Origin: Dipteris shenzhenensis
Taxonomy: Eukaryota > Polypodiophyta > Polypodiopsida > Gleicheniales
Length of the DNA stretch: 64,000 nt
Assembly: GCA_047967505.1 (NCBI GenBank)
Contig: CM106540.1
Direction: 5' to 3' (one strand)
Numbering within the stretch: the stretch's first letter is position 1; every line of letters starts with the position of its first letter. This document shows, one piece after another, positions 30,324-39,976 of this stretch. Made by a program: the position numbers and the translations under genes. The notes beneath the pieces are model-generated. The model had not been told where the DNA came from and did not search any database. It was given only the letters and a program-made list of their open reading frames with translations.

Positions 30324-33150
30324 CTACTCATTCGAATCATCGTCATCCTCCTCGTCCTTGTCTTGCTGGCCTAATCCTTGGTCCTCGTGAGCTGCGCCCG
30401 CTCCCTAACCCTCGTGAGCTATGTCTGAACCCTGGCCCTCGTGATCACTTGCCTCCAGTGATGGGACACTCGAGCTTTGACTCTAAGAGTGAAACCATAT
30501 TAATTGAAAATTAGATTGGAACTTAAAGAATAAAACAATTTAAAAAGTGAGATTACAAGTAGGAGTAGACTTATACCGTGTGAGCAACCACCTCAGCCCA
30601 ATCGACCGTTGCTCCCATTGCCTCCTGCTCAATAAACCACAGCTTTGTTTCTATGCGAAACATGTGTCGTGTCTTTGCATCTGTAGGAAGATGACCCATC
30701 GCAACTTGCTGTGGACCCAATTTACAAGGGTTAGATAAACTGCTTTGCCCTTTCTATCTTCTATTATCTCTCTGGTAGTCGTGATTTGATAGGAGAGGTC
30801 CTCAACTAGGTAAGGAGGACTCATGGTAGTGGTAGAGTCAGAGCGAGTGGTGTTTGTACAAGCGCTTCCAGAGTAAGGAGTAGCAGTGGGAGTAGGAGAG
30901 GGCAAGGGACTTGACTCATATTGGGTCTTGGGACCAAGTGGAGACCTATAGGGATGTGAGTGTGTTGACTCGTCTACATCTCCCAAGTCAACACAACATA
31001 AGCAGCCCCTCCTACTCTTCCTTCCCTTACAATGGACACGCCTAGGTGATGACCCCTCGATCGAAGGGGCATGAGGGGACGGCTAGGCAGTAGGTCCAAC
31101 TGTCGATGTAGGAGAGGGAATTGCTGAGGTCCTCTGAGATAGCAAAGAGAAGAATCTTGCTGCCTCCTCATTGATCATCTATGCTACAAACTCGTCGGGA
31201 CTCCCGACAAAGCCATGGGCTGTTAGCAAAGGAGTTTACCGAGGGGTAGTCATAGTGCTATGTCCGAGAGGAGTTGGGCTAGGGGTAGTCGCAGTGCTAC
31301 GTTCGAGAGGAGTAGGGGTAGTCGCAAGGGTAGGCCCCTGAGGTGTCACCTGAGAGGAATCAAAATCCTCTGGAGAATAAAGATCGTGATGTCTCCTCCT
31401 GCGAGGCTATCCATACTCGTCGGATGTGCGATGTGATCCCATGTCTAACGTAGACACAAACACGAAAACAAAAAACAAAAAACAAACATAAGCATAGGCA
31501 TAGGCATATGCTTATGAAAAGAAGACAAAAAGAGAGGAAAAAAGAAGAGAAGGGAGAGAGATGGAGAAGGAGAAGAGAAAGAAGAGAGGAAAAAATAAGA
31601 GAAAGAAGAGAGAAGGAGAAGAAGAAGGAGAAGGAGAAGGACATGCATAGGCATATGCTTATGAAAAGAAGAGAAAAAGAAGAGAAAGAAAGGAGAAGGA
31701 TATGCATAGGCATAGGCATAGGCATATGCTTATGAAAAGAAGAGAAAGAGTGAGGAAAAAAGAAGAGAAGGAAAGGAGAAGGAGAAGGAGAAGGAGAAGA
31801 AGAGGGAGAGAGGAGAAAAGGAGAAGGAGACAAATGCTCATGCATAAGCATAAGCATAAGAGAAAGAAGAGAGGAGAAGGAGAAGGAGAAGGAGATGGAC
31901 ATGCATAGGCATATGCTTATGAAAAGAATAGAAAAAGAGAGGAAAAAGAAGAGAAAGAAAGGAGAAGGATATGCATAGGCATATGCTTATGAAAAGAAGA
32001 GAAAGAGTGAGGAAAAAAGAAGAGAAGGAAAGGAGGAGGAGAAGGAGGAGGAGAAGGAGAGAGGAAAAGAGGAGAAGGAGACATATGCTCATGCATAAGC
32101 ATAAGCATAAGAGAAGGAAGAGGGAAAAAGGGCATAAGCATAAGAGAAAGGGAAGGAAAGGATATGCTTATTCTTATGCATAAGCATAAGCATAAGAGAA
32201 AGAGAAGGAGAAGGAGAAGGACATGCGTAGGCATATGCTTATGAAAAGAAGAGAAAAAGAGAGGAAAAAAGAAGAGAAAGAAAGCAGAAGGATATGCATA
32301 GGCATAGGCATATGCTTATGAAAAGAAGAGAAAGAGTGAGGAAAAAAGAAGAGAAGGGAAGGAAAGGATATGCTTATTCTTATGCATGAGCATATGAGCA
32401 TAAAAGAAAAAGAGAGAAAGCTTAAGCATAGGCAAATACATATGCTTATGCAAAGACATTGAGAGAGGGGAAAGAGAGGAGGAAAGAGAGAGGAAAAGAG
32501 ATTGAAAGAGGAAAAAAAGAAGAGGGAAAAAGAGCATAAACATAAGAGAAGGAAGAGGGGGGCAGGCCATTGAAAGAGTGAAAAAACAAGAGAAGGAAAG
32601 GAGGGAGAGGGTAAAAAGAGATTGAAAGAAGGGATAAAGAAGAGGGAAAAGGAAGAGAAGGAAGAGAGGAAGAGAGGGAAAGAAGAGGGAATATGAAAAG
32701 AGAGGGGGAAAAGAGAGGGAAAGAAGAGGGAATAGGGGAAGAGAGGGGAAGAGAGGGTTCCTATGCCCATCACTATAGCTAGCACCTTAAGTGCTAGCTG
32801 TAGGCCAATGCAAATAACAAAAATAACAAAATAAAAAAAGAGGAAGCACTTTCTTACCTGGAATAGTCTTGCTCGGTGTTTTGTGGACTGGCCCTACAAA
32901 AGAGAGGAAACATACCATTTAGCACATAGCCTTAGCAATACAAGGAGAAAAATGCTTCAACACTCACAAAACAAAATCTCACAAAAAATGAACCTACATT
33001 GCTTAAAGAGACTCACCTTCTTGAAAAACTTCTTTTCACACAAGCAAAGAGGGAGAAGGGTGGAGAGGGAGCACGTGTTAGGAGAGGGGTTGAGTAGTGG
33101 TGAGGAGTGGAGAATAGAGAGGAGGAAAGTGAGGTCGTCGGATATAAAGT
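30324..33150 (-). pseudogene. Second CACTA gene (TnpA-like position), four exons, frame-broken
   Basis: Splice signals outline a leader exon ending at 33,017 (donor GTGAGT), a 36-bp exon 32,893-32,858, a long intron filled by an AG-rich minisatellite, and a main exon 31,444-30,577 with ATG at 31,442. A last exon runs from about 30,480 to the TAG at 30,324. The main exon codes a Ser/Pro/Thr-rich N-terminus, MINEEAARFFSLLSQ, a basic Cys-containing patch (CKGRKSRRGCLCC), then after a frameshift MFRIETKLWFIEQEAMG. The last exon is a glycine/acidic tail. At least five stops interrupt the frame, mostly at probable Gln positions. Its place beside the transposase suggests the DNA-binding accessory protein of CACTA elements, but no domain is recognised. 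Confidence 0.6.
31445..32755. repeat. AG-rich intronic tract with periodic CATATG palindromes
   Basis: About 1.3 kb of almost pure purine on + (GAGAAGAGAAAGAGG variants) is interrupted at least eight times by CATAGGCATATGCTTATG or close variants (for example near 31,496, 31,647, 31,708, 31,900, 31,973, 32,226, 32,300). The tract lies in the large intron of the second CACTA gene. The long Ser/Phe or Arg/Glu open frames are composition artefacts. Confidence 0.88.
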
Positions 33151-33335
33151 GGGAGGAGAGATTGCTTTTCCCATAATAGAGATGCTAAAGAAAGCGCCGT
33201 GTCACAGGGTTTTGCGACGCTGTGGACTTAAGCCCAAAACCCCATGACACGGCGCTTTCTTTAGCATCTCTATTATAAGAAAAGCAATCTCTCCTCCCAC
33301 CTTATATCCAAAGACCTCGCTTTCCTCCTCTCTTA
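33110..33335. repeat. Inverted duplication around the divergent promoter of CACTA C
   Basis: The arm 33,110-33,205 (GAGGAGGAAAGTGAGGTCG, GGAGGAGAGATTGCTTTTCC, AAAGAAAGCGCCGTGTCA) is repeated in reverse complement at about 33,240-33,335, with about 35 bp between. Element B has only one copy of this arm (12,980-13,050). The duplication is therefore specific to element C or lost in B. Confidence 0.85.
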
Positions 33336-33435
33336 TATAGCGACGCTGGTTAGTCGCTATATAGCAACACTTATATTTAAAAGTGTCACTATATAGTGAT
33401 GGAACAGAGAAAAACGTCGCTATATAGCGACATTT
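33336..33435. promoter_or_regulatory. Palindrome cluster between the two CACTA C genes
   Basis: Four copies of the family palindrome lie near 33,337, 33,352, 33,385 and 33,416-33,431, the last a perfect GTCGCTATATAGCGAC. They sit between divergently read genes. The same block occurs in element B at 12,830-12,960. A regulatory role is inferred from position and conservation. Confidence 0.55.
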
Positions 33436-33530
33436 CAGGGCACTTATTGTTAAAAGCTAAAAAAGAAGCTCATAGGTGACTATTTTATTATTGTTAATAG
33501 ATTTCCTTGCAACTTATGTTGTGATTTTAG

Positions 33531-36459
33531 AAGTGTGCAGATGGAAGGGAAGCTCGTCAGATGATGCACCAATGCCCGGGAGCACAAAGTGGCTTACGGA
33601 GAGGTTGTATTGTCATTGCACTAATTTTAAGTGAGAAGTACGACATCAACGTCGTATTATCATGTGCCACTTGCAGATGTATGGGGAGGAGGCCGAACTA
33701 GTACTCACTGTTAGTGTTGTAGGTGTTGATGGATTATCGGTAAGTCAAAACTATTTGAGTTCATGGTTAATATTGGATACCATTATAATACGAAACCTTG
33801 AGACAAGATCTTATATTTACACGAAATCTTAAAACAGGATGAGGAGGCTGACGAGGGTACGCATATACCTTTACACTTTGAGCAAGACTATAGTCTCTCG
33901 GATGATGACAAGGGTATGGTCGACATGATGGATTCTATTTTTAGGGGCACTACATCCCATGTACACGTGATGTCAGAGGTTGAGGTCAAAATGCGAGAGT
34001 TGCAATCAACACAGTTGTGGGTGCTAGGATGTCTAAACTACGTGCTTGTCTCTCAATCTTGAATCTGCAAGCAAAGTATGGGTGATCGAATACAAGTGTC
34101 TCGGCCTTAATGAGGTTAGCTCCTAATTTAATTTGACTCATTATTTGGATATTGTTTGTTTTGAGAATCATCATGTATGTTTGAGAATCATCATTATTCG
34201 AAGCCTTTGTATTCTCACTTTTTCTCTCTTTTATCCCCACTTTTTCTCTTTTCACTTTCTCTCTTTTTCTCTCTTATCTCCTCTCTTATCTCCTCTCTTA
34301 TCTCCTTTTTCTCCTCTCTTTTTCTCTCTTATCTCCTCTATCTTTTTTTTCTCCTCTCTTTTTCTCTCTTATCTCCTTTGTTTTCCTGTCTTATCTCCTC
34401 TCTTTTGTCCTTTTTCTCATCTCTTTTCCTCTCTCTTTCCTCCTCTCTTTCCTCCCACGTGAAGCTTCAATAGCCTACTATTGAGCAAACAAATACAAAC
34501 TTTTGTTACTCTAATTCAAAGAATGCAGGAGTATGTAAATGTTTGCTCAATGTTAGGTTGTAAGATTCTAAGCTTGCTCAATATCTTTTAGGGATTCCAA
34601 GCTATAGTATTAGTGTACCGAATCATCATTATTCGAAGCCTATGTATGTTTGAATTGTGATAGGTTGCTCCAGAAGATGTTGCATGCACCAAATACCATG
34701 CCTGCATCAAGAGATGAAGCAAAGAAGATGCTAACAACGATGGGTATGGATTATGATACCATCCATGCTATGAATAGGATGTCTTGTTTATGGCCCCAAG
34801 TGTATGCTTCAGGAAAAATTATCCTCTCGAAAACAACATGGATTCTCTCTACGAGGGACGAGGCAGCGGTCAAGGTAGACATTGCCTCTTTTCAAACACC
34901 CATAGGGTACATGCATTGCTTGAAAGGAGAATTTTCAAAGGACAATAAGCTTAGTGGGCTCAAGTCCCATGATTGGCACAAGGTCTTATAAGCATTCTAA
35001 GCTATAGGATTAGTGTACTGATAATCGTGATGCGTTAGCATAATTATGATTATGTTATATTGTTGACATGACTTCTTTATTGCTTTGATAGTTCATCCTC
35101 CTAATTACAATAAAAGGGTCCTTACAAGAAGATGTTAGAAATGCTATATTCAAGATCAGTGGTATTGTGAGGTATGCTTACTATCAAATCGCATTGATTG
35201 CATTTTCTTCAATTTAAGCTAAATAATCTATAGACTGATTATGAATATATCTTACATGGGCATGTGAAATAGGTGGATATCTCAAAAAGAGATCTCCATA
35301 TCAAGCATCAAGAAGGCTAGGGTGGAATCCATCGAAGCTGTATGCTTGCTTGAGAAGCACTTTCCCTCGAGCATTATGACAACTCAAGTACACTTGCTTG
35401 TACACATAGTTGATGAGGTGGCTATTGCAGGTACCATTTATAGTCGGTGGATGTTTTTTCTCAAGCGGTTTATGAAAACTTTGAAGGGATTTGTAAGACA
35501 AAGAGCAAGACCAGAAGTAAGCATGGCAGAGGGATGGCTTGTGCAAGAATCATTAGTATATATCACGGAGTTTCTTGCATCCACAGATCTCGATATGCCG
35601 CAAGCTTGGCATAACAAGGATGATGATCGCATCGTTGGCGAGGCTCCCCAAGGAAAAGGGATTGAAAGAAAGATGAGCGAAGAGCAAATGGAGAAATTCA
35701 ATAAGTTGTGTCCTCAATAGCAAGGAGATGCAAAAGTGGATTGAGAGATATGAAGCGGCCAAAGCAGAAAGAATAAATGCAAGGATGAGATTCAGAGTAA
35801 TGTACAGGCGATTGCAACCATATCCATGGGATCTGGCTCTTCTCCCCACTCACAGGTCACTTGATTGGCGACAACTGGCTCTACATAAAGCCGAACATGG
35901 TGGAGAGATAATAAACGAGCGCGAGCGAGAGTTATCATTTGGATGTATGATGCATGTAAGTTTCTTACATCTTGATGTAATTAAGTAACTATTTGTGGCA
36001 ATATATGCTATAAAATAGATGCATCTTCATTGTTTTCATGATGCTCTTTTACAGTACAAAAGTACAGTGCATTATGGTAATATGGACGACATTTTTGCGT
36101 GGAACGCATCGATTCAAAGAGAGTCACATATGATTGTGGAGTCATGGCTAACTTCACACAAGATAGCCGAGCAAGTGCTAATTCGGATACCAATCTTCTC
36201 TCCTCACAGTTGGATTATTGTGGAACCATACATGAAATCTATGAAGTTGATTCCAAACGATTTAGTATTTTCATTCTTGATGTAAAATGGTTTGGAACTA
36301 TTTACAACGGTCCCCATGCGATAGTGAGAAAACATAGTAGCGGTTTCTTTGCAATAGACTCCACCAAACTTTGGACCGATGAAAGTGATATTTTTGTTCT
36401 TCCCGAGCACTGTGAGCAGGTGCATACTAATGATTTAATTGATCGAAGCTTTCATTTTT
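33531..36459 (+). pseudogene. CACTA transposase C, multi-exon, frame-broken and 3'-truncated
   Basis: Exons by splice sites and by match to element B are 33,531-33,739, 33,838-34,114, 34,664 to about 34,990, 35,092-35,171, 35,273-35,955 and 36,019-36,419. Content in order is MCHLQMYGEEAELV; FEQDYSLSDDDKGMVDMMDS; DEAKKML and MDYDTIHAMNRM joined directly to GLKSHDWHKVL; SLQEDVRNAIFKISG; a DUF4218-like part (HLLVHIVDEV, FVRQRARPEVSMAEGWLV); and a DUF4216-like part (FILDVKWFGTIYN, STKLWTDESDIFVLPEHC). Private lesions are a frameshift after MRELQSTQL (near 34,017), a lost donor with stop at 34,988, and a frameshift near 35,705. The catalytic Transposase_21 region is missing as in element B. It is not functional. 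Confidence 0.85.
34210..34455. repeat. CT-rich intronic minisatellite of CACTA transposase C
   Basis: Repeats of TTTCTCTCTTATCTCCTCTC fill the intron between exons ending at 34,114 and starting at 34,664. It corresponds to the AG-rich tract of element B at 11,805-12,065 on the opposite strand. Confidence 0.85.
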
Positions 36460-36959
36460 ACGCCCTGAACATAATGGATCATTCGGGTTAGTAGCGAATG
36501 TTCTAGGTAAGGGTTGTCATCCTTATAAGGACAATCCTAAAAGAGGTGAGGTCCGTGGCACTTATAACAAGTTATGGACTGATTGGCCATTGCCTTGTAA
36601 GGACACTCACTTGCACAATGTGAGCCTTGACAAGTATAGCATTGGATGGCTAGCCTACGATTCACGATATTCATATCCCTAGCTCATTGCATAGTGGGAG
36701 TGGTTTGATACACCGGAATATATTGTTCATTCTGCATAATATAGTGGCTTATCTAGTTGGTTTGACACACATGACTCTCATATGGCAAAGTATCAGATGC
36801 CAGAGTGACATAGTCGCGGACCTCCCAGTCACTCCGTGGTTCTTCAATAATCACCTAATTTATAGGTGTAATCCCTGGTGGTGGGGGTTGTGGATGTAGG
36901 AGGTCGATGGAAATGGTAGGTTTTGAGCCCTAGATGGCCCTGGAGAGGGGTGCTCCCTG
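36460..36959 (+). other. Unidentified coding-like fragment downstream of CACTA C
   Basis: From about 36,507 to 36,681 one frame stays open (GKGCHPYKDNPKRGEVRGTY, then LWTDWPLPCKDTHL, SLDKYSIGWLAYDSRYSYP). The even amino-acid use suggests a former protein, but I recognise no family. It is joined to the truncated CACTA intron at 36,459. Confidence 0.35.
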
Positions 36960-38622
36960 CATAGGTGGCCCTTAGTTTCCCACATGATGGTGGGACAAAT
37001 ATTGTGGACTACCTATTGGGCCCATTATCCTTTGCCTCATGGTGGATACATAACTTCATTGTACCCCCTTCCCCACTTGGACCTAACCACTCATACCTAG
37101 CCTTTCATATCTCTACTATTCTGCCAGCCATAGGGAGAGCTCCTCCCATGCCTGCTTGTGTCCAGATCCACTTTGACCATGCCCTCAACCCAGTATATGT
37201 GAGTCACTTTGCCAAAGAGCTCCCGACCTTACTTGGAGATGACATAGGCCAGATCCACTTTGACCATGCCCTCAACACAGTATATGTGAGTCACTTTGCC
37301 AAAGAGCTTCCGACCCTACTTGGAGATGGCATAGACCCTGCAAACACCCTTGTCTTAGTGGTAGATCCTTTCCCATGACCCAATCTACAAGGGCCTAAGA
37401 TGGGAAGATGCTTCAAAACCCTTGGTCCAATGACGAGTGTAGAGAGGCAAGAGCCCACCTCACATAGGAGCAAGACCTAGACCATTTGACATCATCTAAG
37501 GCATAGTGGATCTTTTGACGACGACTAACACATCATAAGAGGCGGGCCTTTCTCACACATAGATTATAAGATCATTTTGAGGAGGACATCTGACCACTGA
37601 ATGGGGGCTTTTATCAAAGGGAAAGCCACCTATTCCCATCAGTGATCTAGATGTGTGGCACACTTATGCATGGTCTCTCTATGATATCTCAATGCAAGCA
37701 CCATCTGATATGTCCTCTATGCTAGGTCCACTACCTATCACTTGTTCACTATACAAATTGTATGAGCTACACTCTGTCGGCTACACAACCAAAAAGCACA
37801 GGATCATGAGGGCCTATGGACTGAGCATTTTGCACATGGGTAGGAGGTATTAGCTCTGTTCTAGCACAAATGTTCAACCATGCTATATGCCATGGCTTCC
37901 CACCTACTTGGAACATTACCACTATTGTACCAATACACAAAGCACGAGACCTCATAGGTACTAGGAACTACTGTGCCCTCATGATTGGCCACACATTGGC
38001 CAAGATTTATGAATTAGTACTAGAGAAGGAGATCAGTAGTCATACAGAGGCTCAGGAGCAGCGGGCACTAGGACAAGTAGGATTTCAAAGGTGGCATTCC
38101 ACTCTAGATGACATCTTCATCTTGAGGGCTATCATTGAGGAGGCGAGGTATAGATGCTAGAAAGTCTACACTTACTTTGTAGACTTTCACAAGGCCTTTG
38201 ACACTATCCCATGATCTAGCATGTCCAAGAGCTACCAGGAGACTATAGAAGATGCAGATTCCCAAGACTTTGATTTGGGGTGTGATGAGCTTAAATGAGT
38301 CTGTAAGAGGGAGAGTTTATGCCCCAAGAGGTTTATCAAATTGGTTTGAGAGCATGATAGGGATGAAGCAGGGTTTCCCCCTCTCATTAACTTGCTTTAA
38401 ACTTTACATTGATGAGATAACATCCTTCATAGACCACCTAAGGGTTGAGGGATCACTACTAGCTAACCTCATGATACAGATACTACAATATGCTAATAAC
38501 ATAGTCGTCATATCATCTTCAATATCGGGGCTACAGAGACATTTAGAGGCCCTAGAGGTGTTCTGCGAGAGAGAGACTTGACAGCTGACCTTGGAAAAAC
38601 CAAGGCTATGATCCTCAACACC
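36960..38622 (+). mobile_element. LINE A (non-LTR retrotransposon), degenerate
   Basis: The first part resembles the end of a LINE endonuclease (NIVDYLLGPL, PSPLGPNHSYLAF, matching family DYIL and GSDHSYLSF). The RT follows: FNHAICHGFPPTWNI, IVPIHKARD, NYCALMIGHTLAKIYELVLE, VGFQRWHSTLDDIFILRAII, YTYFVDFHKAFDTIP, GMKQGFPLSLTCFKLYIDEI and QYANNIVV. The last motif is the catalytic YADD box, here YANN, so the enzyme is dead. An 87-bp tandem duplication lies at about 37,163-37,336 (HFDHALNPVYVSHFAKELP twice). A TGA follows DTIP where Arg is usual. Coding ends near LGKTKAMILNT at 38,622. Confidence 0.88.
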
Positions 38623-38658
38623 TTGCACGTAGTGCTTCACCGACATAGCTTCACTTAC

Positions 38659-38744
38659 CTTTTGCATAGTCTCTATTGCAACTTGAAACTTGCTTCTCTG
38701 TAACTTGTTGAAGACAGTGGATGTCCATTCCTTGAGCAAATTTC
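38659..38744 (-). other. Candidate orphan internal exon
   Basis: On the minus strand an 86-bp block is framed by TTACTCAG and GTAAGTG, both strong splice signals. It keeps one frame open (LLKEWTSTVFNKLQRSKFQV, then AIETMQK). The residues look like a real helical protein segment, but I cannot name the family. No companion exon is recognised nearby. Confidence 0.35.
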
Positions 38745-39885
38745 CTGAGTAATATCATCTTCAAGAAATGAAGGTCATTTTTTTGGGATAATAGCATTGC
38801 TTAAAATAGAGCTTTGCATTTGAATGGCAATGTTAAATGCAATATTCAAACACATCAATTTGAACCAAATGATTAAACAACACTTCATTGTGAATATTAG
38901 AATATTTTGGATGGTTATATTCGATTCCAATTAAAGTATCAATTAACCACTTTATGATAAAAGAAGTAGTTAGCTTAAAGATAGAAATCAATGCATAAGT
39001 TTTTTAAAAGCACAATTGTAAGCATCATCTTATATTCCACTCTAATAAAAACACAATTTTTATGATAAAGTAAGCACTCTTATCTTGAAAAAAAAATCCA
39101 AAGAAGAAATTAAGGCCATTTTTGTAGATGGTAGCATTTTCTCATAATTTCTTCAAAAAACTTCTCAATTGAATGGCAATATTAAATGCAATACATTGAA
39201 CATGTCAATTTGCATCTAATAAAAAGAGTTCATTTAAAATTTAAAGATTGGAATAGCATGGTTGGTTGTATTTGATGCGAAGTATCGCTTTACTTTAGGG
39301 TAATAGAAATAGCCATCTTAAACATAAAATCAATGCAAACATGCTAGAAAAGCATAATTGCAAGCACCGTCTCATCATCCACACCAATGGAAGCACAATC
39401 CTTTCTATCAAGTAAGAACTCTAGCCCTAAAAACAATAAACATTGCATACATTTTTTTAGATTAATGGCACATGAATCTACCCACATACTTGCAAGTTTT
39501 ATGCAAGAATAAAAGAATAGGAAAGAAATCCCTATTTAGTGTCAAGGGGCTAGCATTTCTTACTGTCTTATTTTATTCCACATACTATTTATAGCATGTA
39601 TGTTCATGATTCTGAAAGGAAAAATAGAAATGCACAGATCAAGCCAAGTCGTTAAGATATTTGGGTTTTAGTGTGCTTTTACTTCTACACTCATTGATTG
39701 AATAATGCCAACATTTGGCTTTATTCCATGTGTGGCCCTGGCATATATCAAATTATACCTCTAACAACCTCACTGATACAACCCATGACACACATGGATT
39801 TATACCTCCTTTTGCCATTATTTCAGAATTAGGCTTGCCATCTGCCATCAGTGTATAGTACCATATTATACCCTGTCTCTTTTTC
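38745..39885. other. Unassigned AT-rich sequence
   Basis: Two related blocks share GAATGGCAATGTTAAATGCAAT and nearby words (about 38,820 and 39,170), so part of this may be an old local duplication. No gene or RNA is recognised. Confidence 0.4.
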
Positions 39886-39887
39886 TT

Positions 39888-39976
39888 TTTTTGGCCTTTT
39901 GGCTTTTGGCTAAGATGTAGTGTAGCATACTATACTTTTCTCAACCTTTTGGCTAAGATGAAGTGTAGTATACTAT
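39888..39976 (+). pseudogene. Two tandem U2 snRNA-like 5' fragments
   Basis: The stretch ATACTTTTCTCAACC plus TTTTGGCTAAGATGAAGTG (39,932-39,973) closely resembles the first 43 or so nucleotides of U2 snRNA. In U2 these read CTTTCTCGGCCTTTTGGCTA, then AGATCAAGTGTAGTAT. A second, more damaged copy (TTTGGCTAAGATGTAGTGTA) lies just upstream at 39,888-39,930. The rest of U2 (branch-site region and Sm site) and a plant USE/TATA snRNA promoter are not seen. These are retro-derived or SINE-like fragments, not a working gene. Confidence 0.6.

Larger units (their letters stand above)
29834..36459 (+). mobile_element. CACTA/EnSpm element C, truncated at its right end
   Basis: The left terminus CACTACAAGGCATAGGCCC at 29,834 is a typical CACTA terminal inverted repeat, followed by subterminal palindromes (29,945-30,020). 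Inside are two genes read away from a shared central region at 33.2-33.45 kb: an intron-containing second gene on - (33.1 to 30.3 kb) and a transposase on + (33.5 to 36.4 kb). At 36,459 the element stops within the last transposase intron, whose continuation exists in element B at 9,9xx-9,821. No right terminus is present. Element B and element C share architecture and sequence and form one family. Confidence 0.85.

Noticed and set aside
31360-32785. Long Ser/Phe/Leu-rich open frames on - and Arg/Glu/Lys-rich frames on +
   Set aside because: They are produced by the AG-rich tract, show no domain, and change frame with every repeat. They lie in an intron of the second CACTA gene.
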